A program made the translations under genes and the position numbers. This document shows, piece by piece, positions 51,101-64,000 of a DNA stretch of 64,000 nucleotides; the stretch's first letter is position 1, and the number at the start of each line of letters is the position of its first letter. The stretch is taken from the NCBI RefSeq assembly GCF_050948215.1, contig NW_027488578.1:992001-1056000 (forward strand), in the 5' to 3' direction. Under the pieces are notes generated by a model that ran no database searches, was not told the DNA's origin, and worked only from the letters and a program-made list of their open reading frames with translations. This DNA is from Halictus rubicundus (taxonomy: Eukaryota > Arthropoda > Insecta > Hymenoptera > Halictidae).

Positions 51101-54100
51101 GATAGGATAGGATAGAGTATAGGAAAGGATAGAGGATAGGATAGGATAGGGGATACGATAGGGTAGATGATATCATAGGCAAGAGGATAGGATATGATAG
51201 AGCATACGATATTATAGAGGATAGGATAGGATAGAGAATAGGATAGGATAGAGGATAGGTTAGGATAGAGTATAGGATAGGATAGAGGATAGGATAGCAT
51301 AGAGGATAGGATAGGATAGAGGATAGGATAGGATAGAGAATAGGATAGGATAGAGGATAGGATAGGATAGGATAGAGGATAGGATAGGATAGAGGATAGG
51401 ATAGGATAGAGGATAGGATAGGATAGAGGATAGGATAGGATAGAGGATAGGATAGAGGATAGGATAGAATAGAGGATAGGATAGGATAGGATAGAGGATA
51501 GGATAGGATAGAGGATAGGATAGGATAGAGGATAGGATAGGATAGAGGATAGGATAGGATAGAGGATAGGATAGGATAGAGGATAGGATAGGATAGAGGA
51601 TAGGATAGGATAGAGGATAGGATAGGTTAGAGGATAGGATAGGATAGAGGATAGGATAGAGGATTGGTTAGTATAAAGGATAGGAGAGGATAGAAGATAG
51701 GATAGGATAGAGGATAGGATAGAGGATAGGATAGAGGATAGGATAGGATAGAGGATTGGATAGGATAGAGGATATTATAGGATAGAGGATATGATACGAT
51801 AGCGGATAGGATATAATGGAGTATAGGATAGTAATGAGGATAGGATAGCGTTGAGGATAGGATAGGATAGAGGATATAATAGGATAGAGGATAGGATAGG
51901 ATAGAGGATAGGATAGGATAGAGGATAGGATAGGATAGGATAGAGGATAGGATAGGATAGAGGATAGGATAGGATAGAGGATAGGATAGGATAGAGGATA
52001 GGATAGGATAGAGGATAGGATAGGATAGAGGATAGGATAGGATAGGATAGAGGATAGGATAGGATAGAGGATAGGATAGGATAGAGGATAGGATAGGATA
52101 GAGGATAGGATAGGATAGAGGATAGGATAGGATAGAGGATAGGATAGGATAGAGGATAGGATAGGATAGAGGATAGGTTAGGATAGAGGATAGGATAGGA
52201 TAGAGGATAGGATAGGATAGAGGATAGGATAGGATAGAGGATAGGATAGGATAGAGGATAGGATAGGATAGAGGATAGGATAGAGGATAGGATAGAGGAT
52301 TGGATAGGATAGAAGATATTATAGGATAGAGGATATGATAGGATAGCGGATAGGATATAATGGAGTATAGGATAGGAATGAGGATAGGATAGCGTTGAGG
52401 ATAGGATAGGAAAGAGGATAGGATAGGATACAGGATAGGTTAGGATAGAGGATAGGATAGGATAGAGGATAGGATAGGATAGAGTATAGAATAGGATAGA
52501 GCATAGGATAGGATAGGATTGAGGGTAGGATAGGATAGAGGATAGGATAGGATAGAGGATAGGATAGGGGATTGGATAGGATAGAGGACAGGAGACGATA
52601 GAAGATAAGATAGGGGATTGGATAGGATAGAGGATAGGATAGCATAGAGGATAGGATAGGATAGAGGATAGGATAGGATAGAGGGTAGGATAGGATAGAG
52701 GATAGGATAGGATAGGATAGGATAGAGGATAGGATAGGATAGAGGATAGGATAGGATATGATAGAGGATAGGATAGGATAGAGGATAGGATAGGATAGAG
52801 GATAGGATAGGATAGGATAGAGGATAGGACAGGGTAGAGGATAGGATAGGATAGAGGATAGGATAGGATAGAGGATAGGATAGGATAGAGGATAGGATAG
52901 GATAGAGGATAGGATAGGATAGAGGATAGGATAGGATAGAGGATAGGATAGGATAGAGGATAGGATAGGATAGAGGATAGGATAGAGGATTGGTTAGTAT
53001 AAAGGATAGGAGAGGATAGAGGATAGGATAGGATTGAGGATAGGATAGGATAGAGGATAGGATAGGATAGAGGATAGGATAGGATAGAGCATAGGATAGG
53101 ATAGGATTGAGGGTAGGATAGAGGATAGGATAGGATAGAGGATAGGATAGGATAGAGCATAGGATAGGATAGGATTGAGGGTAGGATAGAGGATAGGATA
53201 GGATAGAGGATAGGATAGGGGATTGGATAGGATAGATGACAGGAGACGATAGAAGATAGGATAGGGGATTGGATAGGATAGAGGAAAGGAGACGATAGAG
53301 ATTGGATAGGATAGATGATATTATAGGAAAGAGGATAGGATATGATAGAGAATACGAAATTATAGAGGATAGGACAGGATAGAGGATAGGATAGGATAGA
53401 GGATAGGATAGGATACAGGATAGGATAGGATAGAGGATAGGATAGGATAGAGCATAGGATAGGATAGGATTGAGGGTAGGATAGAGGATAGGATAGGATA
53501 GAGGATAGGATAGGGGATTGGATAGGATAGATGACAGGAGACGATAGAAGATAGGATAGGGGATTGGATAGGATAGAGGAAAGGAGACGATAGAGATTGG
53601 ATAGGATAGATGATATTATAGGAAAGAGGATAGGATATGATAGAGAATACGAAATTATAGATGATAGGACAGGATAGAGGATAGGATAGGATAGAGGATA
53701 GGATAGGATACAGGATAGGATAGGATAGAGGATAGGATAGGATAGAGGATAGGTTAGGATAGAGGATAGGATAGGATAGAGGATAGGATAGGATAGAGGA
53801 TAGGATAGGATAGAGGATGGGATAGGATAGAGTATAGAATAGGATAGAGCATAGGATAGGATAGGATTGAGGGTAGGATAGGATAGAGGATAGGATAGGA
53901 TAGAGGATAGGATAGGGGATTGTATAGGATAGAGGACAGGAGACGATAGAAGATAAGATAGGGGATTGGATAGGATGGAGGAAAGGAGACGATAGAGATT
54001 GGATAGGATAGGTGATATAATAGGAAAGAGGATAGGATATGATAGAGGATACGATATTATAGAGGATAGGACAGGATAGAGGATAGGATAGGATAGAGTA

Positions 54101-57100
54101 TAGGAAAGGATAGAGGATTGGTTAGTATAAAGGATAGGAGAGGATAGAAGATAGGATAGGATAGAGGATAGGATAGAGGATAGGATAGGATAGAGGATAT
54201 GATAGAGGATAGGATAGAGGATTGGATAGGATAGAGGATAGGATAGCATAGAGGATAGGATAGGATAGAGGATAGGATAGGATAGAGGATAGGATAGGAT
54301 AGAGGGTAGGATAGGATAGAGGATAGGATAGGATAGGATAGGATAGAGGATAGGATAGGATAGAGGATAGGATAGGATATGATAGAGGATAGGATAGGAT
54401 AGAGGATAGGATAGGATAGAGGATAGGATAGGATAGGATAGAGGATAGGACAGGGTAGAGGATAGGATAGGATAGAGGATAGGATAGGATAGAGGATAGG
54501 ATAGGATAGAGGATAGGATAGGATAGAGGATAGGATAGGATAGAGGATAGGATAGGATAGAGGATAGGATATGATAGAGGATACGATATTATAGAGGATA
54601 GGACAGGATAGAGGATAGGATAGGATAGAGTATAGGAAAGGATAGAGGATAGGATAGGATAGGGGATACGATAGGGTAGATGATATCATAGGCAAGAGGA
54701 TAGGATATGATAGAGCATACGATATTATAGAGGATAGGATAGGATAGAGAATAGGATAGGATAGAGGATAGGTTAGGATAGAGTATAGGATAGGATAGAG
54801 GATAGGATAGCATAGAGGATAGGATAGGATAGAGGATAGGATAGGATAGAGAATAGGATAGGATAGAGGATAGGATAGGATAGGATAGAGGATAGGATAG
54901 GATAGAGGATAGGATAGGATAGAGGATAGGATAGGATAGAGGATAGGATAGGATAGAGGATAGGATAGAGGATAGGATAGAATAGAGGATAGGATAGGAT
55001 AGGATAGAGGATAGGATAGGATAGAGGATAGGATAGGATAGAGGATAGGATAGGATAGAGGATAGGATAGGATAGAGGATAGGATAGGATAGAGGATAGG
55101 ATAGGATAGAGGATAGGATAGGATAGAGGATAGGATAGGATAGAGGATAGGATAGGATAGAGGATAGGATAGGATAGAGGATAGGATAGGATAGAGGATA
55201 GAGGATAGGATAGGAGAGGATAGAGGATAGGATAGGATAGAGGATAGGATAGGATAGAGGATAGGATAGGATAGGATAGAGGATAGGATAGGATAGAGGA
55301 TAGGATAGGATAGAGGATAGGATAGGATAGAGGATAGGATAGGATAGAGGATAGGATAGGATAGAGGATAGGATAGGATAGGATAGAGGATAGGATAGGA
55401 TAGAGGATAGGATAGGATAGAGGATAGGATAGGATAGAGGATAGGATAGGATAGAGGATAGGATAGGATAGAGGATAGGATAGGTTAGAGGATAGGATAG
55501 GATAGAGGATAGGATAGAGGATTGGTTAGTATAAAGGATAGGAGAGGATAGAAGATAGGATAGGATAGAGGATAGGATAGAGGATAGGATAGAGGATAGG
55601 ATAGGATAGAGGATTGGATAGGATAGAGGATATTATAGGATAGAGGATATGATACGATAGCGGATAGGATATAATGGAGTATAGGATAGTAATGAGGATA
55701 GGATAGCGTTGAGGATAGGATAGGATAGAGGATATAATAGGATAGAGGATAGGTTAGGATAGAGGATAGGATAGGATAGGATAGAGGATAGGATAGGATA
55801 GAGGATAGGATAGAGGATAGGATAGGATAGAGGATAGGATAGGATAGAGGATAGGATAGGATAGGATAGAGGATAGGATAGGATAGAGGATAGGATAGGA
55901 TAGAGGATAGGATAGGATAGAGGATAGGATAGGATAGAGGATAGGTTAGGATAGAGGATAGGATAGGATAGAGGATAGGATAGGATAGAGGATAGGATAG
56001 GATAGAGGATAGGATAGGATAGAGGATAGGATAGGATAGAGGATAGGATAGAGGATAGGATAGAGGATTGGATAGGATAGAAGATATTATAGGATAGAGG
56101 ATATGATAGGATAGCGGATAGGATATAATGGAGTATAGGATAGGAATGAGGATAGGATAGCGTTGAGGATAGGATAGGAAAGAGGATAGGATAGGATACA
56201 GGATAGGTTAGGATAGAGGATAGGATAGGATAGAGGATAGGATAGGATAGAGTATAGAATAGGATAGAGCATAGGATAGGATAGGATTGAGGGTAGGATA
56301 GGATAGAGGATAGGATAGGATAGAGGATAGGATAGGGGATTGGATAGGATAGAGGACAGGAGACGATAGAAGATAAGATAGGGGATTGGATAGGATAGAG
56401 GATAGGATAGCATAGAGGATAGGATAGGATAGAGGATAGGATAGGATAGAGGGTAGGATAGGATAGAGGATAGGATAGGATAGGATAGGATAGAGGATAG
56501 GATAGGATAGAGGATAGGATAGGATATGATAGAGGATAGGATAGGATAGAGGATAGGATAGGATAGAGGATAGGATAGGATAGGATAGAGGATAGGACAG
56601 GGTAGAGGATAGGATAGGATAGAGGATAGGATAGGATAGAGGATAGGATAGGATAGAGGATAGGATAGGATAGAGGATAGGATAGGATAGAGGATAGGAT
56701 AGGATAGAGGATAGGATAGGATAGAGGATAGGATAGGATAGAGGATAGGATAGAGGATTGGTTAGTATAAAGGATAGGAGAGGATAGAGGATAGGATAGG
56801 ATTGAGGATAGGATAGGATAGAGGATAGGATAGGATAGAGGATAGGATAGGATAGAGCATAGGATAGGATAGGATTGAGGGTAGGATAGAGGATAGGATA
56901 GGATAGAGGATAGGATAGGATAGAGCATAGGATAGGATAGGATTGAGGGTAGGATAGAGGATAGGATAGGATAGAGGATAGGATAGGGGATTGGATAGGA
57001 TAGATGACAGGAGACGATAGAAGATAGGATAGGGGATTGGATAGGATAGAGGAAAGGAGACGATAGAGATTGGATAGGATAGATGATATTATAGGAAAGA

Positions 57101-60100
57101 GGATAGGATATGATAGAGAATACGAAATTATAGAGGATAGGACAGGATAGAGGATAGGATAGGATAGAGGATAGGATAGGATACAGGATAGGATAGGATA
57201 GAGGATAGGATAGGATAGAGCATAGGATAGGATAGGATTGAGGGTAGGATAGAGGATAGGATAGGATAGAGGATAGGATAGGGGATTGGATAGGATAGAT
57301 GACAGGAGACGATAGAAGATAGGATAGGGGATTGGATAGGATAGAGGAAAGGAGACGATAGAGATTGGATAGGATAGATGATATTATAGGAAAGAGGATA
57401 GGATATGATAGAGAATACGAAATTATAGATGATAGGACAGGATAGAGGATAGGATAGGATAGAGGATAGGATAGGATACAGGATAGGATAGGATAGAGGA
57501 TAGGATAGGATAGAGGATAGGTTAGGATAGAGGATAGGATAGGATAGAGGATAGGATAGGATAGAGGATAGGATAGGATAGAGGATGGGATAGGATAGAG
57601 TATAGAATAGGATAGAGCATAGGATAGGATAGGATTGAGGGTAGGATAGGATAGAGGATAGGATAGGATAGAGGATAGGATAGGGGATTGTATAGGATAG
57701 AGGACAGGAGACGATAGAAGATAAGATAGGGGATTGGATAGGATGGAGGAAAGGAGACGATAGAGATTGGATAGGATAGGTGATATAATAGGAAAGAGGA
57801 TAGGATATGATAGAGGATACGATATTATAGAGGATAGGACAGGATAGAGGATAGGATAGGATAGAGTATAGGAAAGGATAGAGGATTGGTTAGTATAAAG
57901 GATAGGAGAGGATAGAAGATAGGATAGGATAGAGGATAGGATAGAGGATAGGATAGGATAGAGGATATGATAGAGGATAGGATAGAGGATTGGATAGGAT
58001 AGAGGATATTATAGGATAGAGGATATGATACGATAGCGGATAGGATATAATGGAGTATAGGATAGTAATGAGGATAGGATAGCGTTGAGGATAGGATAGG
58101 ATAGAGGATATAATAGGATAGAGGATAGGTTAGGATAGAGGATAGGATAGGATAGGATAGAGGATAGGATAGGATAGAGGATAGGATAGAGGATAGGATA
58201 GGATAGAGGATAGGATAGGATAGAGGATAGGATAGGATAGAGGATAGGATAGGATAGAGGATAGGATAGGATAGAGGATAGGATAGGATAGAGGATAGGA
58301 TAGGATAGAGGATAGGATAGGATAGAGGATAGGATAGGATAGAGGATAGGATAGAGGATAGGATAGAGGATTGGATAGGATAGAAGATATTATAGGATAG
58401 AGGATATGATAGGATAGCGGATAGGATATAATGGAGTATAGGATAGGAATGAGGATAGGATAGCGTTGAGGATAGGATAGGAAAGAGGATAGGATAGGAT
58501 AGGAAAGAGGATAGGATAGGATAGAGGATAGGTTAGGATAGAGGATAGGATAGGATAGAGGATAGGATAGGATAGAGTATAGAATAGGATAGAGCATAGG
58601 ATAGGATAGGATTGAGGGTAGGATAGGATAGAGGATAGGATAGGATAGAGGATAGGATAGGGGATTGGATAGGATAGAGGACAGGAGACGATAGAAGATA
58701 AGATAGGGGATTGGATAGGATAGAGGATAGGATAGCATAGAGGATAGGATAGGATAGAGGATAGGATAGGATAGAGGATAGGATAGGATAGAGGATAGGA
58801 TAGGATAGAGGATAGGATAGGATAGAGGATAGGATAGGATAGAGGATAGGATAGAGGATTGGTTAGTATAAAGGATAGGAGAGGATAGAGGATAGGATAG
58901 GATTGAGGATAGGATAGGATAGAGGATAGGATAGGATAGAGGATAGGATAGGATAGAGCATAGGATAGGATAGGATTGAGGGTAGGATAGAGGATAGGAT
59001 AGGATAGAGGATAGGATAGGATAGAGCATAGGATAGGATAGGATTGAGGGTAGGATAGAGGATAGGATAGGATAGAGGATAGGATAGGGGATTGGATAGG
59101 ATAGATGACAGGAGACGATAGAAGATAGGATAGGGGATTGGATAGGATAGAGGAAAGGAGACGATAGAGATTGGATAGGATAGATGATATTATAGGAAAG
59201 AGGATAGGATATGATAGAGAATACGAAATTATAGAGGATAGGACAGGATAGAGGATAGGATAGGATAGAGGATAGGATAGGATACAGGATAGGATAGGAT
59301 AGAGGATAGGATAGGATAGAGGATAGGTTAGGATAGAGGATAGGATAGGATAGAGGAGAGGATAGGATAGAGGATAGGATAGGATAGAGGATGGGATAGG
59401 ATAGAGTATAGAATAGGATAGAGCATAGGATAGGATAGGATTGAGGGTAGGATAGGATAGAGGATAGGATAGGATAGAGGATAGGATAGGGGATTGTATA
59501 GGATAGAGGACAGGAGACGATAGAAGATAAGATAGGGGATTGGATAGGATGGAGGAAAGGAGACGATAGAGATTGGATAGGATAGGTGATATAATAGGAA
59601 AGAGGATAGGATATGATAGAGGATACGATATTATAGAGGATAGGACAGGATAGAGGATAGGATAGGATAGAGTATAGGAAAGGATAGAGGATAGGATAGG
59701 ATAGAGGATACGATAGGGTAGATGATATCATAGGCAAGAGGATAGGATATGATAGAGCATACGATATTATAGAGGATAGGATAGGATAGAGAATCGGATA
59801 GGATAGAGGATAGGTTAGGATAGAGTATAGGATAATATAGAGGATAGGATAGCATAGAGGATAGGATAGGATAGAGGATAGGATAGGATAGAGAATAGGA
59901 TAGGATAGAGGATAGGATAGGATATGATAGAGAATACGAAATTATAGAGGATAGGACAGGATAGAGGATAGGATAGGATAGAGGATAGGATAGGATACAG
60001 GATAGGATAGGATAGAGGATAGGATAGGATAGAGGATAGGTTAGGATAGAGGATAGGATAGGATAGAGGATAGGATAGGATAGAGGATAGGATAGGATAG

Positions 60101-61930
60101 AGGATGGGATAGGATAGAGTATAGAATAGGATAGAGCATAGGATAGGATAGGATTGAGGGTAGGATAGGATAGAGGATAGGATAGGATAGAGGATAGGAT
60201 AGGGGATTGTATAGGATAGAGGACAGGAGACGATAGAAGATAAGATAGGGGATTGGATAGGATGGAGGAAAGGAGACGATAGAGATTGGATAGGATAGGT
60301 GATATAATAGGAAAGAGGATAGGATATGATAGAGGATACGATATTATAGAGGATAGGACAGGATAGAGGATAGGATAGGATAGAGTATAGGAAAGGATAG
60401 AGGATAGGATAGGATAGAGGATACGATAGGGTAGATGATATCATAGGCACGAGGATAGGATATGATAGAGCATACGATATTATAGAGGATAGGATAGGAT
60501 AGAGAATAGGATAGGATAGAGGATAGGTTAGGATAGAGTATGGGATACGATAGAGGATAGGATAGCATAGAGGATAGGATAGGATAGAGGATAGGATAGG
60601 ATAGAGAATAGGATAGGATAGAGGATAGGATAGGATAGGATAGAGGATAGGATAGGATAGAGCATAGGATAGGATAGAGGATAGGATAGAGGATAGGATA
60701 GAATAGAGGATAGGATAGGATAGGATAGAGGATAGGATAGGATAGAGGATAGGATAGGATAGAGGATAGGATAGGATAGAGGATAGGATAGGATAGAGGA
60801 TAGGATAGGATAGAGGATAGGATAGTATAGAGGATAGGATAGGATAGAGGATAGGATAGGATAGAGGATAGGATAGGATAGAGGATAGAGGATAGAGGAT
60901 AGGATAGGAGAGGATAGAGGATAGGATAGAGGATAGGATAGGATAGGATAGAGGATAGGATAGGATAGAGGATAGGATAGGAAAGAGGATAGGATAGGAT
61001 AGAGGATAGGTTAGGATAGAGGATTGGATAGTATAAAGGATAGGTGAGGATAGAGAATAGGATAGCATTGAGGTTAGGATAGGATAGTGGATAGGATAGG
61101 ATAGAACAGACGATAGAGGATAGGATAGGATGGAGGATAGGGTAGGACATTGGATAGGATAGAGGATACGATAGGATAGATGATATCATAGGCAAGGGGA
61201 TAGGATATGATAGAGGATACGATATTATAGAGGATAGGATAGGATAGAGAATAGGATAGGATAGAGGATAGGTTAGGATAGAGTATAGGATAGGATAGAG
61301 GATAGGATAGCACAGAGGATAGGATAGGATAGAGGATAGGATAGGATAGAGAATAGAATAGGATAGAGGATAGGATAGGATAGAGGATAGGATAGGATAG
61401 AGGATAGGATAGGATAGAGGATAGGATAGGATAGAGGATAGGATAGGATAGAGGATAGGATAGGATAGGATAGAGAATAGGATAGGATAGAGGATAGGAT
61501 AGGATAGAGGATAGGATAGGATAGAGGATAGGATAGGATAGAGGATAGGATAGGTTAGAGGATAGGATAGGATAGAGGATAGGATAGAGGATAGGATAGG
61601 ATAGAGGATATGATAGTGGATAGGATAGAGGATTGGATAGGATAGAGGATATTATAGGATAGAGGATATGATACGATAGCGGATAGGATATAATTGAGTA
61701 TAGGATAGTAATGAGGATAGGATAGCGTTGAGGATAGGATAGGATAGAGGATATAATAGGATAGAGGATAGGTTAGGATAGAGGATAGGATAGGATAGGA
61801 TAGAGGATAGGATAGGATAGAGGATAGGATAGAGGATAGGATAGAGGATTGGATAGGATAGAGGATATTATAGGATAGAGGATATGATAGGATAGCGGAT
61901 AGGATATAATGGAGTATAGGATAGGAATGA
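45130..61930. repeat. Dispersed type-II marker cassette within the right array
   Basis: The segment ggatataatggagtatagg, followed by a GGAATGAGG or GTAATGAGG unit, appears about 19 times from 45152 to 61906. Positions include about 45152, 45450, 45568, 46030, 46145, 48248, 49210, 49326, 50495, 51811, 52367, 55671, 56126, 58048, 58431 and 61906. One copy, at 61691, reads ATAATTG. I did not see it in the left array. It marks the higher-order units of this domain. Confidence 0.75.
50101..50328. repeat. Unmutated run of the 17-bp unit
   Basis: About 13 consecutive gaggataggataggata units without a visible change, flanked by variants with GGTTAGG. Similar unbroken runs occur near 43780-43985, 63357-63613 and 63781-64000. 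They give the best definition of the base monomer and suggest recent local amplification. Confidence 0.85.
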
Positions 61931-63780
61931 GGATAGGATAGCGTTGAGGATAGGATAGGAAAGAGGATAGGATAGGATAGAGGATAGGTTAGGATAGAGG
62001 ATAGGATAGGATAGAGGATAGGATAGGATAGAGTATAGAATAGGATAGAGCATAGGATAGGATAGGATTGAGGGTAGGATAGGATAGAGGATAGAATAGG
62101 ATAGAGGATAGGATAGGGGATTGGATAGGATAGAGGACAGGAGACGATAGAAGATAAGATAGGGGATTGGATAGGATAGAGGATAGGATAGCATAGAGGA
62201 TACGATAGGATAGAGGATAGGATAGGATAGAGGGTAGGATAGGATAGAGGATAGGATAGGATAGGATAGGATAGAGGATAGGATAGGATAGAGGATAGGA
62301 TATGATAGAGGATAGGATAGGATAGAGGATAGGATAGGATAGAGGATAGGATAGGATAGGATAGAGGATAGGACAGGGTAGAGGATAGGATAGGATAGAG
62401 GATAGGATAGGATAGAGGATAGGATAGGATAGAGGATAGGATAGGATAGAGGATAGGATAGGATAGAGGATAGGATAGGATAGAGGATAGGATAGAGGAT
62501 AGGATAGAGGATTGGTTAGTATAAAGGATAGGAGAGGATAGAGGATAGGATAGGATTGAGGATAGGATAGGATAGAGGATAGGATAGGATAGAGGATAGG
62601 ATAGGATAGAGCATAGGTTAGGATAGGATTGAGGGTAGGATAGAGGATAGGATAGGATAGAGGATAGGATAGGGGATTGGATAGGATAGATGACAGGAGA
62701 CGATAGAAGATAGGATAGGGGATTGGATAGGATAGAGGAAAGGAGACGATAGAGATTGGATAGGATAGATGATATTATAGGAAAGAGGATAGGATATGAT
62801 AGAGAATACGAAATTATAGAGGATAGGACAGGATAGAGGATAGGATAGGATAGAGGATAGGATAGGATACAGGATAGGATAGGATAGAGGATAGGATAGG
62901 ATAGAGGATAGGTTAGGATAGAGGATAGGATAGGATAGAGGATAGGATAGGATAGAGGATAGGATAGGATAGAGGATGGGATAGGATAGAGTATAGAATA
63001 GGATAGAGCATAGGATAGGATAGGATTGAGGGTAGGATAGGATAGAGGATAGGATAGGATAGAGGATAGGATAGGGGATTGTATAGGATAGAGGACAGGA
63101 GACGATAGAAGATAAGATAGGGGATTGGATAGGATGGAGGAAAGGAGACGATAGAGATTGGATAGGATAGGTGATATAATAGGAAAGAGGATAGGATATG
63201 ATAGAGGATACGATATTATAGAGGATAGGACAGGATAGAGGATAGGATAGGATAGAGGATAGGATAGGATAGGATAGAGGATAGGATAGGATAGAGGATA
63301 GGATAGGATAGAGGATAGGATAGAGGATAGGATAGAATAGAGGATAGGATAGGATAGGATAGAGGATAGGATAGGATAGAGGATAGGATAGGATAGAGGA
63401 TAGGATAGGATAGAGGATAGGATAGGATAGAGGATAGGATAGGATAGAGGATAGGATAGGATAGAGGATAGGATAGGATAGAGGATAGGATAGGATAGAG
63501 GATAGGATAGGATAGAGGATAGGATAGGATAGAGGATAGGATAGGATAGAGGATAGGATAGGATAGAGGATAGGATAGGATAGAGGATAGGATAGGATAG
63601 AGGATAGGATAGGATAGAGTATAGAATAGGATAGAGCATAGGATAGGGTAGGATTGAGGGTAGGATAGGATAGAGGATAGGATAGGATAGAGGATAGGAT
63701 AGGGGATTGGATAGGATAGAGGACAGGAGACGATAGAAGATAAGATATGGGATTGGATAGGATAGAGGATAGGATAGCAT

Positions 63781-64000
63781 AGAGGATAGGATAGGATAGA
63801 GGATAGGATAGGATAGAGGATAGGATAGGATAGAGGATAGGATAGGATAGAGGATAGGATAGGATAGAGGATAGGATAGGATAGAGGATAGGATAGGATA
63901 GAGGATAGGATAGGATAGAGGATAGGATAGGATAGAGGATAGGATAGGATAGAGGATAGGATAGGATAGAGGATAGGATAGGATAGAGGATAGGATAGGA
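63781..64000. repeat. Unmutated run of the 17-bp unit at the window end
   Basis: About 13 gaggataggataggata units run unbroken to the last base, following a GATAGCATAGAGG variant. The array clearly continues beyond the window, so the distal boundary of the satellite is not available here. Confidence 0.9.

Larger units (their letters stand above)
43401..64000. repeat. Right satellite array, type II part
   Basis: Same 17-bp base unit but a different set of variants: gacaggagacgatagaag, ggttagtataaaggatagg and gcggataggatataatgg replace the gagaatagtataggata units of type I. Long runs of unmutated 17-bp units are commoner here than in the left array. Higher-order blocks are repeated with spacings of roughly 2.3 to 3.9 kb. 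For example, the ggatataatggagtatagg cassette near 51811 and 52367 returns near 55671 and 56126, then near 58048 and 58431, and near 61691 (one base changed) and 61906. The minus strand is stop-free over long stretches for the same reason as on the left. The array runs past base 64000. No gene, RNA gene or inserted element is visible. Confidence 0.95.

Noticed and set aside
739..63780. Dozens of minus-strand reading frames of 70-820 codons over the satellite
   Set aside because: They follow from a stop-free 17-bp repeat, overlap in several frames at once, and have a purely periodic composition with no domain.
1..64000. CRISPR array
   Set aside because: There are no unique spacers between constant repeats; all intervals are variants of the same unit, and the retrotransposon is eukaryotic.
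1..64000. True telomeric (TTAGG)n tract
   Set aside because: The unit is GGATA/GAGGATA based with 17-bp periodicity; I saw no run of TTAGG, so only a resemblance is claimed.

Overview
This is a eukaryotic, non-genic window. About 58 kb of its 64 kb is one strongly strand-asymmetric satellite, interrupted once by a GC-rich non-LTR retrotransposon of the R1 clade. R1-type elements with this layout (gag with three CCHC knuckles, then an ORF2 with an apurinic-type endonuclease, a reverse transcriptase and a C-terminal CCHC) are known from arthropods, so an insect or other arthropod is the most likely source. I cannot name the species, and there is no host gene to help.

Layout. Positions 1-33316 are satellite built on a 17-bp unit, gaggataggataggata (that is, GGATA, GGATA and GAGGATA joined), with variant units, 12-bp short units and several layers of higher-order repeat. 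These include a 558-bp repeat, a 5.2-kb tandem duplication, a 3.8-kb tandem duplication, and a block near 3-5.6 kb repeated near 17-20 kb. Positions 33317-39488 are one apparently full-length but damaged R1-clade element on the + strand: a 593-nt structured 5' UTR, ORF1 (gag-like), ORF2 (endonuclease/RT), a 3' UTR with a strong stem-loop, and an 11-nt poly(A). Positions 39489-64000 are satellite again. It is of the left-hand type to about 43.4 kb, then of a second type with different variant units. The array runs off both ends of the window.

The element would encode its own mobility machinery: ORF1 coats the RNA, and the ORF2 endonuclease nicks the target and primes reverse transcription from the 3' UTR/poly(A). 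This copy carries two one-base shifts in G-runs in ORF1, a lost zinc-knuckle cysteine, a shift that destroys RT motif B, and loss of the RT motif E region. It is therefore very probably immobile, although the two G-run shifts could be assembly errors.

The many long stop-free minus-strand reading frames over the satellite (Tyr-Pro-Ile-Leu-Ser repeats) are arithmetic by-products of the 17-bp repeat, not genes. I found no rRNA, tRNA, CRISPR array or host protein gene.
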